Part shown: piece after piece, positions 1 to 7,086 of the stretch
Position numbering within the stretch: the first letter of the stretch is position 1
How the letters are laid out: every line of letters begins with the position of its first letter
Assembly (NCBI GenBank): GCA_034927685.1
Contig: JAYFPO010000018.1
Location: forward strand, 1 to 43,980
Length of the DNA stretch: 43,980 bases
Direction of reading: 5' to 3'
Source: RGIG3159 sp034927685
GTDB taxonomy: Bacteria > Bacillota > Clostridia > Oscillospirales > Oscillospiraceae
Made by a program: the position numbers and the translations under genes
Notes under the pieces: model-generated
The model's input: only the letters and a program-made list of their open reading frames with translations
Database searches by the model: none
Told to the model about the DNA's origin: nothing

Positions 1-433
1 GGAATTTTTCCAAATTTTTTCTTCTTTGCTGCGGCTCTGGCCCGGACCACCGGTGCCCTGCAAAAAGGCGCGCCGCAAAATTCGCTTTTTGCGGCGCGCC
101 TTTTTGGCGTCTAAACAGGAACTGAACCAGAAGCATATAGGCGGCCGTTCCCGCCAGGATGGAAAGCAGCGTATTGTGCTTCCACCGGTGCAGGAGCCAA
201 ACGACCAGAATGGCGGCGGCCTCCGGGATTCCGTGCGAGCCGCCGGACAGGGAGACATGACGCAGGCAATACACGACCAGCATCCCCATGATCGCATTGG
301 GAAGCACGCTCCCCAGATATAGCACCGCCCGCGGCGTCTTTTTCTGAAACAGCAGGAACGGCAGGAAGCGAATTGCCGCGGTCACGGCGGCAATCACCGC
401 AACCAGCAGGAGCGCGTGGCGATTATCCGGCAT
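1..433 (-). CDS. azlD: AzlD-family branched-chain amino acid transport protein, 3' end outside window
   Basis: Small hydrophobic membrane protein, the usual partner of AzlC in export of branched-chain amino acids and analogues. The ATG at 433 overlaps the end of azlC by 11 nt, the typical azlCD coupling. From the start I read about 107 residues with four hydrophobic stretches (for example LLLVAVIAAVTAAIRFLPFL near the N-terminus and AIMGMLVVYCL in the middle), which is the normal AzlD length. Oddly, no in-frame stop occurs before the left window edge: the frame runs straight through the strong hairpin at 62-105. Either the real stop lies just outside the window, or a base was gained or lost near 110, where a TAG exists one frame over (111-113). 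Family call firm; C-terminus uncertain. Confidence 0.8.
   Translation of the reverse strand, partial: MPDNRHALLLVAVIAAVTAAIRFLPFLLFQKKTPRAVLYLGSVLPNAIMGMLVVYCLRHVSLSGGSHGIPEAAAILVVWLLHRWKHNTLLSILAGTAAYMLLVQFLFRRQKGAPQKANFAARLFAGHRWSGPEPQQRRKNLEKF
62..105 (-). terminator. Bidirectional intrinsic terminator-like hairpin downstream of azlCD
   Basis: A perfect stem: an A-run plus GGCGCGCCGC (62-80) pairs with GCGGCGCGCC plus a T-run (86-105) around a 5-nt loop. The U-tract in either direction makes it a good bidirectional intrinsic terminator. It lies where the azlCD transcript should end, although the azlD frame stays open through it. Confidence 0.75.
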
Positions 434-1136
434 GGGTTCCCTCCTCCGGCAGCCAGTTGTGTTCCAGGAACATGGCCAGCGTGATTCCAAGCATCGCCGG
501 AATCAAAAAGTCGTCCGGGCCAAATGTCAGCAGGCAGAGAAGCGAAACCGTAACGCCGGTCAGCGCGGGGAGATGGGTTTTCGCCTTCTCCCACTGATCG
601 AGAAAGATCACGACAAACAGCGCCGTCATGGCAAAGTCCATACCGCCTGTGTTGAACGTGACCGCGCTTCCCAAAATTCCGCCCGCGAGGCTCCCCAGTA
701 CCCAATAGCACTGGTTCAGCAGCGACACAAACAGGTAGTATTTGCTCTTCTCGACGCCCGCCGGAAGCTCCGGCGAACAGACCAGAGAAAAGGTTTCGTC
801 CGTCAGCGAAAAAATGAGGTATGGTTTTTTCGCCCCGGTACCCCGGTACCGGGGCAGCATCGTGATTCCGTAAAACAGATGGCGCAGATTGATCATCAGC
901 GTCATCAGGGCCGCCGCGATCAGAGAGGCGCCGCCGGCCAGCAGATCAATGGCGACATACTGCATCGAGCCCGCATAGACGGCCACACTCATCAGGAGCG
1001 CCCACGGCCAGCCGTAGCCCTTGCTCTGCAGCAGCACGCCGAACCCGGCCCCGAGCACCAGATAGCCCGCCATAACCGGCAGGGATGCCCGAAAAGAGTA
1101 TCGGATCGTCGATGCGACTCGCGTTTCTTTTCCCAT
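423..1136 (-). CDS. azlC: AzlC-family branched-chain amino acid permease
   Basis: Integral membrane subunit of the AzlC/AzlD exporter for branched-chain amino acids. The 237-residue length is normal for AzlC. The N-terminus carries the family-typical RYSFRASLPVMAGYLVLGAGFGVLL, and further hydrophobic segments follow (SVAVYAGSMQYVAIDLLAGG, LIAAALMTLMINLRHLFYG, CYWVLGSLAGGILG). The SMQ and NLRH residues are characteristic of the family. It overlaps azlD by 11 nt, so the pair is translated together. The start at 1136 (MGKETRVASTIRYSF) is preceded by GGAAGGAGAAC. It belongs to the host chromosome, not the prophage. Confidence 0.9.
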   Translation of the reverse strand: MGKETRVASTIRYSFRASLPVMAGYLVLGAGFGVLLQSKGYGWPWALLMSVAVYAGSMQYVAIDLLAGGASLIAAALMTLMINLRHLFYGITMLPRYRGTGAKKPYLIFSLTDETFSLVCSPELPAGVEKSKYYLFVSLLNQCYWVLGSLAGGILGSAVTFNTGGMDFAMTALFVVIFLDQWEKAKTHLPALTGVTVSLLCLLTFGPDDFLIPAMLGITLAMFLEHNWLPEEGTHAG

Positions 1137-1170
1137 GTTCGACCGTTCTCCTTCCTCCGCCGCGCGGAAA

Positions 1171-1200
1171 CGCCCCGGACAGCAGCTGCTGTCCAGGGCG
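1171..1200 (-). terminator. Hairpin downstream of rplS
   Basis: On the minus strand GCCCTGGACAGCAGCTGCTGTCCGGGGC forms a near-perfect stem about 20 nt after the rplS stop, followed by GTTT. The U-tract is weak, so termination may be partial, with some read-through into azlC. Confidence 0.5.
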
Positions 1201-1219
1201 TGCCATACGCTGGGTGATC

Positions 1220-1561
1220 TTATACTCTCTCCTTGACCTTGGCGGATCTGCCGAGGCGGTTGCGCAGGTAATAGAGCTTCGCCTTGCGGATCTTGCCGCG
1301 GCGGACGGTCTCCACCTTGACAATGTTGGGAGAGTGGATGGGGAACACCTTTTCGCAGCCGACGCCGTAGGAAATGCGGCGGACAGTAAAGGATTCCTCG
1401 ATGCCGCCATGCTTTTTGGCGATCACGGTGCCCTCAAACGCCTGGACTCTTTCGCGGGTACCTTCTTTGATTTTGACATGAACGCGAACTGTGTCGCCGA
1501 CATTAACGACGGGCAGCTCTTCCTTCATGTACTGGCTGGTCAAAGCCTTTACGAGATCCAT
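1220..1561 (-). CDS. rplS: 50S ribosomal protein L19
   Basis: Large-subunit ribosomal protein located at the 30S-50S interface. The 113 residues match the normal bacterial length. Recognisable features are the N-terminal MDLVKALTSQYMKEELPVVN, the central DTVRVHVKIKEG and RVQAFEGTVIAKK, the RRISYGVGCEKVFPIHSPNI block and the basic C-terminus RRGKIRKAKLYYLRNRLGR. The start is preceded by AAGGAGAAT. A good sigma-A promoter lies about 100 nt upstream. Housekeeping host gene. Confidence 0.97.
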   Translation of the reverse strand: MDLVKALTSQYMKEELPVVNVGDTVRVHVKIKEGTRERVQAFEGTVIAKKHGGIEESFTVRRISYGVGCEKVFPIHSPNIVKVETVRRGKIRKAKLYYLRNRLGRSAKVKERV

Positions 1562-1688
1562 AATTATTCTCCTTCCAAATGATAGATGTTCATAACCCGG
1601 ATTGCCGCTGTACCGCAGTACCGGCTGGGCAGAGGACCATCCATTTCACAGACTAAAAAATATTACCACAGAAGCTCCTCAATTGCAA
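1562..1688 (-). promoter_or_regulatory. rplS promoter and structured leader
   Basis: On the minus strand a -35 TTGCAA (1683-1688) is separated by exactly 17 nt from a -10 TAATAT (1660-1665). The roughly 90-nt leader between promoter and rplS contains the self-complementary stretch CCGGTACTGCGGTAC followed by AATCCGG. Firmicute rplS leaders are known to carry an autoregulatory element that binds L19. I cannot confirm a match to that family by eye, so the leader role is inference while the promoter is directly visible. Confidence 0.6.
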
Positions 1689-1747
1689 GTGGATTTTCTG
1701 TTTTTTGTTCTGTTTGCTCGAATTTCTGCAAATAACCTGGTTTTGCA

Positions 1748-1776
1748 TTGGAATTACGGCACGCCTGTGATATACT
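1748..1776 (+). promoter_or_regulatory. Promoter of the pyrophosphatase gene
   Basis: A -35 TTGGAA (1748-1753), 17-nt spacer and extended -10 TGATATACT (TATACT at 1771-1776) lie 33 nt before the ATG. The ribosome-binding site AGGAGG is at 1797-1802. Confidence 0.65.
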
Positions 1777-1809
1777 GAGCCTGAAATCAGACAGTCAGGA
1801 GGAACGCAC

Positions 1810-3426
1810 ATGGAGCCAATCTATGTGACCGGGCACCGCAACCCGGATACGGATTCCATTGTATCCGCGATGGCCTACGCCGCCATGCGCAACGCCCTGG
1901 GCGACCGGGAGTACGTTGCGGCCAGGCTGGGTCATGTCAGCGACGAAACGCAGCTCGTTCTGGATCGTTTCGGCTTCGCGCCGCCGGTTCACATCACCAC
2001 CATGCGGACGCAGATCAGCGACCTCGAATTCGACACCCCGCCCGCCATGAACATCGCTGTTACGGTCAACCGTGCCTGGACCGTTTTGCAGAATGACAAG
2101 CACATTTCCGCCATTCCCGTCGTAAACAACGACGGCACGCTGTATGGCACGCTCTCCGCCAGCGAGGTTGCCGCCTATGATATGCGCTCCATCGACAAGC
2201 CCTATGTGGACGATGTGCCGGTGTTTAACCTGCTCAGCGTGCTGGAAGGCAAGATTCTGAACGAGCCCGGCTACCTGGTGGACAAGGTTACCGGCGAAGT
2301 TACCATCGCGTTGCCGCAGATGCATCCGGGCCTGCTGTTTTCCCGAAAGGACTCCATCGTTCTTTGCGGCCAGCAGCCGGAAATGGTGAGGCGCGCCATT
2401 GAACTTGGCGTCAGCTGCGTCATTCTCTGCCAGGCAACTCTGGACGAGGAGCTGCGTACCGCGCCGACGGATACCTGCATCATTTCCACGCCCTTCGACG
2501 CCTATAAAGCCGCCCGTATGGTCTATCAGTCGGTCTCCGTTTCGCGGATTTGCCGGACGGAAGATCTGACGACGTTCCATCTGACCGATTATCTCGACGA
2601 CGTTCAGGAAATCGTGCAGAAAAGCCGCAACCGCAGCTACCCCATCCTCGACGAGGCGGATCAGGTCGTCGGGACGCTCTCCCGGTTCCACTTGATCCGG
2701 CCGCGGCGCAAACGGGTCGTGCTGGTGGATCACAATGAATTCTCCCAGTCCGTTCCCGGTTTGGAGCAGGCGGAAATCCTCGGAATCATCGACCATCACC
2801 GCCTTGCGGATATCCAGACGAACAACCCGATCTACATGCGGAACGAACCGGTGGGCAGTACCGCAACCATCGTGGCGGAAATGTACCAGGAAAAAGGCCT
2901 GATGCCGGAGGAAAAGCTGGCGGGGCTGATCGCCGCCGCCATCGTGGCCGATACGGTCATTTTCCAGTCCCCCACCTGTACCCCGCGGGACCGGAGGATG
3001 GCGGAGCGTATGGCGCGGATTGCAAATATCTCTCTGGACGAGCTGGGGCAGTCGATCTTCGCCGCTTCCAACGCGCCGGACAAGCCGGTGGAGGACCTTT
3101 TCTTCACGGATTTCAAGGACTTTCACATTGCCGGGCATCACTTCGGCGTCGCGCAGATCACCTGCATCAACTCCGGGCGGATGCTGGAGCGCAAGCAGGA
3201 GTTTCTGGACCTCATGGCCCGCACCATGGAGGAACGCAGCTACAGCATGATGATCCTGATGCTGACGGACGTCTTGCTGGTCGGCACGCAGCTTGTCTAC
3301 CTCGGCGACACGGACACGATCTCGCAGGCATTCAATGTCGAGCCAAAGAACAATACCATCTTTCTTCCGAAGGTGGTTTCCCGGAAAAAGCAGGTTATCC
3401 CCGCGTTGTCGGCCCTCTGGGGCTGA
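1810..3426 (+). CDS. CBS- and DRTGG-domain manganese-dependent inorganic pyrophosphatase (family II)
   Basis: Cytoplasmic DHH-superfamily enzyme hydrolysing pyrophosphate to phosphate, with a nucleotide-sensing insert. The 538 residues fit the regulated family II type. The metal-binding N-terminal motif GHRNPDTDS (8-16) comes first, then a CBS domain (about 70-130), a DRTGG region (about 140-250), a second CBS domain (about 255-305), then DHNE near 308, DHH at about 328-330, and a C-terminal DHHA2 domain ending with the substrate-binding SRKKQ. In characterised relatives the CBS pair binds adenine nucleotides and tunes activity; that is family knowledge, not visible here. It has its own promoter and terminator and is the last host protein gene before the tRNA used for prophage integration. 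Confidence 0.93.
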   Translation: MEPIYVTGHRNPDTDSIVSAMAYAAMRNALGDREYVAARLGHVSDETQLVLDRFGFAPPVHITTMRTQISDLEFDTPPAMNIAVTVNRAWTVLQNDKHISAIPVVNNDGTLYGTLSASEVAAYDMRSIDKPYVDDVPVFNLLSVLEGKILNEPGYLVDKVTGEVTIALPQMHPGLLFSRKDSIVLCGQQPEMVRRAIELGVSCVILCQATLDEELRTAPTDTCIISTPFDAYKAARMVYQSVSVSRICRTEDLTTFHLTDYLDDVQEIVQKSRNRSYPILDEADQVVGTLSRFHLIRPRRKRVVLVDHNEFSQSVPGLEQAEILGIIDHHRLADIQTNNPIYMRNEPVGSTATIVAEMYQEKGLMPEEKLAGLIAAAIVADTVIFQSPTCTPRDRRMAERMARIANISLDELGQSIFAASNAPDKPVEDLFFTDFKDFHIAGHHFGVAQITCINSGRMLERKQEFLDLMARTMEERSYSMMILMLTDVLLVGTQLVYLGDTDTISQAFNVEPKNNTIFLPKVVSRKKQVIPALSALWG

Positions 3427-3432
3427 CAGGAT

Positions 3433-3464
3433 CCCGGCAGCCGCGTATCCGCGCGGCTGCCGGG
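3433..3464 (+). terminator. Terminator hairpin after the pyrophosphatase gene
   Basis: A 13-bp stem, CCCGGCAGCCGCG with CGCGGCTGCCGGG, and a 6-nt loop, a few nt after the stop. Instead of a U-tract it is followed by several CCCGGGAAA-type near-repeats up to about 3500. Confidence 0.6.
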
Positions 3465-3558
3465 AAACCCGGGAAACCCCCGGGAAAACCCCCGGGAAAA
3501 ACAAAATTCGCTCTTGCAAAAAACGCGCTCATATGCTATGATAAGTAAGCTGAAAAAT

Positions 3559-3635
3559 CCGGGTGTGGCGAAGTTTGGTATCGCGCTTGAATGGGGTTCA
3601 AGAGGCCGCTAGTTCGAATCTAGTCACTCGGACCA
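3559..3635 (+). tRNA. tRNA-Pro (anticodon GGG)
   Basis: The cloverleaf folds by eye. The acceptor stem is CCGGGTG with CACTCGG, discriminator A at 3632 and encoded CCA at 3633-3635. The D-stem is GCGA/TCGC, the anticodon stem CTTGA/TCAAG with loop ATGGGGT (anticodon GGG), and the T-arm GCTAG-TTCGAAT-CTAGT. The gene points toward the prophage. Its 3' portion, from the anticodon loop through CCA, is the attL core, so integration restored an intact tRNA on the left side. Confidence 0.95.
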
Positions 3636-3636
3636 A
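3591..3636 (+). repeat. attL core (46-bp direct repeat with 40403-40448)
   Basis: The segment starting ATGGGGTTCAAG and ending CACTCGGACCAA is identical at 40403-40448. It covers the tRNA anticodon loop to CCA, the classic site used by tyrosine integrases. Outside the 46 bp the two flanks diverge at once on both sides. Confidence 0.93.
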
Positions 3637-3637
3637 A

Positions 3638-3671
3638 ACAGGGTAAAACGAGAGTTTTTACCCTGTTTTTT
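3638..3671 (+). terminator. Intrinsic terminator just inside attL
   Basis: ACAGGGTAAAA (3638-3648) pairs with TTTTACCCTGT (3656-3666) and is followed by a run of T. It ends the tRNA transcript and was brought by the prophage, because the displaced chromosomal terminator remains beyond attR. Confidence 0.85.
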
Positions 3672-3762
3672 AATGCAAAAAGTTGGGTCGTTATGTGCCG
3701 TTTTGTAGTCATTACTACGATATTACTACGGCGAAGCAGATGCAAATACCTTGATACTACAC

Positions 3763-3799
3763 AAAAAAAGCGGCAGAGCCAATCAAGGCCCTGCCGCTT
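3763..3799 (-). terminator. Minus-strand terminator near attL
   Basis: On the minus strand AAGCGGCAG pairs with CTGCCGCTT (3791-3799 with 3768-3776) and is followed by seven U. It stops leftward transcription from the restriction operon before the tRNA. Confidence 0.75.
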
Positions 3800-3804
3800 A
3801 AATA

Positions 3805-3853
3805 ATACCCGCTCTGTATACTGCAAGCAGATCCAGCCGGCGGCGCTCTCGCA
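3805..3853 (-). pseudogene. Scrap of an endolysin SH3-domain C-terminus
   Basis: On the minus strand this reads ESAAGWICLQYTERV, nearly the same as the last residues (SGAGWICLKYTERI) of the intact prophage endolysin that ends at 10440. The DNA is similar but not identical. The stop codon is lost and nothing else of the gene remains. It sits on the far side of the restriction-modification operon, so that operon is bracketed by two endolysin 3' ends. Confidence 0.6.
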
Positions 3854-3956
3854 CAAGCGGATTCTTTGCCGACGCACTTCGCGCAGGACCACAAGAAAGG
3901 GCCACGCCCTGGGAAACTCCTTGGCGTGGTCTTTTCCGCGTTTTGTCCTGCGTAAG

Positions 3957-6900
3957 TCACATAATTCCGAAATACTTTTCAAAGAACGCTTTCAGCCTGT
4001 CAATGACGCCCTGCTTTTTCTCGGCTCTGCCGCTGCCTCCGAATCTGGAGACCGGGGGCATGATTTTGTCGATGTCGGTTCCGGTTGTTTTGATTTCACC
4101 ATCCCGGAATGCGTAATCGAGGAACCTGCGCGTCTCATCCGGTTTTAGCTTTTCCTCAGCAATGATGCGCGCAAGGTCATACTCACGATGCGCGGCAACA
4201 TAATTGTGCCATTCGGACATGACATCGTCGATGTCATTGACGCCTGCGAGGAAGGTTGCAATCAGCTGCTTCTTGCTGCGGAGCTCTGGGCTGGCATCAA
4301 TGGCCTTTTGGATGGTGATCAGCACTTCCTTATCCTCACAATTGGCATCATGGTACTTTTTCACCAGCATCAGAATGTAGTCGATGTTGATCTCGATCTG
4401 CCGGATCAGCTCGATCTCGAACACGATATCGTCCGTGATATCCTCTTTTTTGCCGGTCGGCTTACGGTTTTTCCATTCATCGCGCAAATCCTGATATCTG
4501 CCGAGGTAATCCTGCAAATCACGTTCGGTGATCAGTTCCCTGCCCTGGAACTCGTCAAAGGACTGGAGCAGATTCCGCATCCGCAGGATCGCGCCGAACA
4601 GGACAATGAACTCCCTCTGATTCTGCTCCCCGACGATCTGCGGCTCTGTCAGCGGGAACTTTTCAGCCAAATCCTCCATCATACCCGTATAACCGGGCAT
4701 CTGCTTGCCGTCTGCGGATTCATAGCCGTCGTAGTAGTCCTGAAATCTCTTCAGCAGAACGACGCCGCCGGCGTTCGTATCGCCAAAGCGCGAAATGGCA
4801 CTGTCCACACGCTTTTGGAGATTGCGGAAACACACGATATTGCCAAAGGTCTTGATGGGGTTGAGAATGCGGTTCGTCCGGCTGAATGCCTGAATCAGGC
4901 CGTGCATTTTGAGGTTTTTATCCACCCATAGGGTGTTCAGCGTGGTGGCGTCGAAGCCGGTGAGGAACATGTTGACCACGATGAGCAGGTCAAGCTCCTT
5001 GTTTTTCATGCGCAGGGACACGTCTTTATAGTAGTTCTGGAATTTGTCCCCATCGGTGGAGTAGTTCGTATGGAACATCGCGTTGTAGTCCCGAATCGCG
5101 GCATCCAGAAACTCGCGAGAGCTCTGGTCAAGGTTTGACGTATCCTCCGAATTTTCCTCGTCCAGAATGCCGTCCGTTTCTTCTTCGTTTGCTCCATAGC
5201 TGAAAATGGTGGCGATTCGCAGCCGCTTGGCCGGGTCTGCCGCCATCTGATCTTGGAACGCTTGGTAGTACAGCTTCGCCATCTGCACAGACGCCACGGC
5301 AAAGATGGAGTTGAATCCGCTGATGTGCCGGTCCCGCTTGATTTCCTCCACCGCGCCCCGGTCGGCAGACGCCACCTCCGCGATGTTGGTCAGAGAATGG
5401 AACAGGTAGGTCCGATCCCCACGGTAGGTTTTCTGGTCGAAATGGTCCAGAATGTACTTGGTCACCAGAGAAATTCTCTTCGGTGCCATCATCGCTTTTT
5501 CGCGGTCGATATCCCAAACCTGCTCATCCTCGAGATCCGGCTCCGCATCCATCGTCGTGATGAACTCCACGCGGAACGGCAGCACATTTTTATCGTTGAT
5601 GGCGTCCACGATGGTATAGGTATGTAGCTCGTCGCCAAAGGTCTGCTTGGTGGTGAAAAACGCCGCGTTCTTGGCGCTCCCGGCGTTGACGGCGAAGATC
5701 GGCGTCCCGGTGAAGCCGAACAGGTGGTATTTTTTAAAATTCTTGACGATGGCCTTGTGCATGTCCCCGAATTGGCTGCGGTGGCACTCGTCAAAGATGA
5801 TCACAACGTGCTTCGTGTAGACCGCATGGCCGGGGTTCTTCTTGATAAAGGTCGCCAGTTTCTGAATGGTGGTGATGATAATATGGGCGCTCGGATTTTC
5901 GAGCTGCCGTTTCAGAACCGTGGTGGAGGTGTTGCTGTTGGCCGCACCTTTTTCGAAGCGGTCATATTCCCGCATGGTCTGGTAGTCCAAATCCTTACGG
6001 TCGACCACAAACAGCACCTTGTCGATGTAGGGCAGCATGGACGCCAGCCTTGCCGTCTTGAAGGAAGTCAGCGTCTTGCCGGAGCCGGTGGTGTGCCAGA
6101 TATAGCCGCCGCCCGCCACACTGCCGTATTTTTTATAGTTGTTAGCGATCTCGATGCGGTTCAGAATCCGCTCCGTGGCAGTGATCTGGTAGGGACGCAT
6201 GACCATCAGCATCTGTTCCGCGGTGAAAACGCAGTATTTGGTCAGCACATTCAGAATGGTGTGCTTGGCAAAAAAGGTCTTGGTGAAGTCGATCAGGTCC
6301 GGAATCACGCGGTTTTTGGCGTCCGCCCAGAAGCAGGTGAATTCAAAGCTGTTGCTTGTTTTTTTCTTCCTGGCGCTGCTGCCGGATTTTGCGTCTTCGA
6401 TGGCGTTGGAGCGCGTGCTGTTGGAGTAATACTTGGTATTCGTGCCGTTGGAGATGACAAAAATCTGCACATATTCAAACAACCCGCATCCCGCCCAGAA
6501 GGACTCCCGCTGGTAGCGGTTGATCTGGTGGAACGCCTCCCGGATGGGTACGCCGCGGCGCTTCAGCTCGATATGTACCAGGGGCAGACCGTTGACCAGA
6601 ACCGTCACATCGTAGCGGTTGTCATGCTTTGCCCCGTCGTCCGTGCCGACCATGTACTGATTGATGACCTGTAACCGGTTGTTGTGGATGTTCTTTTTAT
6701 CGATCAGCGTGATGTTTTTGGAGGTGCCGTCGTCCCGTTTCAGCACCTGGACGAAGTCCTCCTGGATTTTCCGCGTCTTTTCTACGATGTGCTCGTTGGG
6801 GTTGGCGACGGCGTCCGAAAAGAAGCGCTCCCATTCGGCGTCCGAAAAGGCAAGGCCGTTCAGTTCCTCCAGCTTGGCGCGGAGGTTGCGGATGAGGTCC

Positions 6901-7070
6901 TTTTCCGTGTGGATGGGCAGATATTCATAGCCCTGCTCGCAGAGGAGCCGGATGAATTCCTGTTCCAGCGCCGCCTCGCTCTGGTAGCTGTCGGAACGGG
7001 CGCGGGCCGGCTCATATTCGGTGACGACGGTGTTCTCCGATGTCTCGGCCACGATGTTAAAATACGGCAC
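3957..7070 (-). CDS. hsdR: Type I restriction enzyme, HsdR (motor and nuclease) subunit
   Basis: Subunit that translocates and cleaves DNA unmethylated at the HsdS-determined site. At about 1037 residues it has the usual EcoR124I-like size. An N-terminal PD-(D/E)xK nuclease shows D in NRYDVTVLV (about residue 154) and HIELKRRG (about 168). A superfamily 2 helicase follows with Walker A TTGSGKT near 327 and DECH near 425, and further motifs such as FGFTGTPIF and QAFSRTNRI. I prefer the GTG at 7070 because AAAGGAAG lies 9 nt upstream; a TTG at 7094 would also be in frame. It is the last gene of the regulator-hsdM-hsdS-hsdR operon and is intact, so restriction is probably active. Confidence 0.95.
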   Translation of the reverse strand: MPYFNIVAETSENTVVTEYEPARARSDSYQSEAALEQEFIRLLCEQGYEYLPIHTEKDLIRNLRAKLEELNGLAFSDAEWERFFSDAVANPNEHIVEKTRKIQEDFVQVLKRDDGTSKNITLIDKKNIHNNRLQVINQYMVGTDDGAKHDNRYDVTVLVNGLPLVHIELKRRGVPIREAFHQINRYQRESFWAGCGLFEYVQIFVISNGTNTKYYSNSTRSNAIEDAKSGSSARKKKTSNSFEFTCFWADAKNRVIPDLIDFTKTFFAKHTILNVLTKYCVFTAEQMLMVMRPYQITATERILNRIEIANNYKKYGSVAGGGYIWHTTGSGKTLTSFKTARLASMLPYIDKVLFVVDRKDLDYQTMREYDRFEKGAANSNTSTTVLKRQLENPSAHIIITTIQKLATFIKKNPGHAVYTKHVVIIFDECHRSQFGDMHKAIVKNFKKYHLFGFTGTPIFAVNAGSAKNAAFFTTKQTFGDELHTYTIVDAINDKNVLPFRVEFITTMDAEPDLEDEQVWDIDREKAMMAPKRISLVTKYILDHFDQKTYRGDRTYLFHSLTNIAEVASADRGAVEEIKRDRHISGFNSIFAVASVQMAKLYYQAFQDQMAADPAKRLRIATIFSYGANEEETDGILDEENSEDTSNLDQSSREFLDAAIRDYNAMFHTNYSTDGDKFQNYYKDVSLRMKNKELDLLIVVNMFLTGFDATTLNTLWVDKNLKMHGLIQAFSRTNRILNPIKTFGNIVCFRNLQKRVDSAISRFGDTNAGGVVLLKRFQDYYDGYESADGKQMPGYTGMMEDLAEKFPLTEPQIVGEQNQREFIVLFGAILRMRNLLQSFDEFQGRELITERDLQDYLGRYQDLRDEWKNRKPTGKKEDITDDIVFEIELIRQIEINIDYILMLVKKYHDANCEDKEVLITIQKAIDASPELRSKKQLIATFLAGVNDIDDVMSEWHNYVAAHREYDLARIIAEEKLKPDETRRFLDYAFRDGEIKTTGTDIDKIMPPVSRFGGSGRAEKKQGVIDRLKAFFEKYFGIM

Positions 7071-7086
7071 GGAACTACACTTCCTT

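Larger units (their letters stand above)
3637..3956. other. Non-coding end of the prophage between attL and hsdR
   Basis: No convincing gene. It holds the plus-strand terminator at 3638-3671, an inverted repeat GTAGT-N4-ACTAC at 3705-3718 with TTACTAC repeated at 3712-3718 and 3723-3729 (possible integrase arm sites), a minus-strand terminator at 3763-3799, a scrap of an endolysin C-terminus at about 3805-3853, and a stem CCACGCC...GGCGTGG near 3901-3928 downstream of hsdR. Confidence 0.7.

Noticed and set aside
1562..1650. Definite L19 leader element upstream of rplS
   Set aside because: Position and hairpins are suggestive, but I could not match the consensus by eye; kept only as a possible leader in the promoter entry.
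1795..3519. Long (574-codon) open frame on the minus strand antisense to the pyrophosphatase gene
   Set aside because: The plus-strand frame is an unmistakable enzyme with motifs, promoter and ribosome-binding site; the antisense product is rich in His, Arg, Gly and Gln with no family features, as expected for a shadow of a GC-rich gene.
3620..3982. 120-codon minus-strand frame between attL and hsdR
   Set aside because: It runs through the terminator and att region and has coding character only in the short endolysin-like scrap; not a gene.
5724..6674. 316-codon plus-strand frame antisense to hsdR
   Set aside because: hsdR on the minus strand is intact with all motifs; the antisense frame has no family features and starts without a ribosome-binding site.
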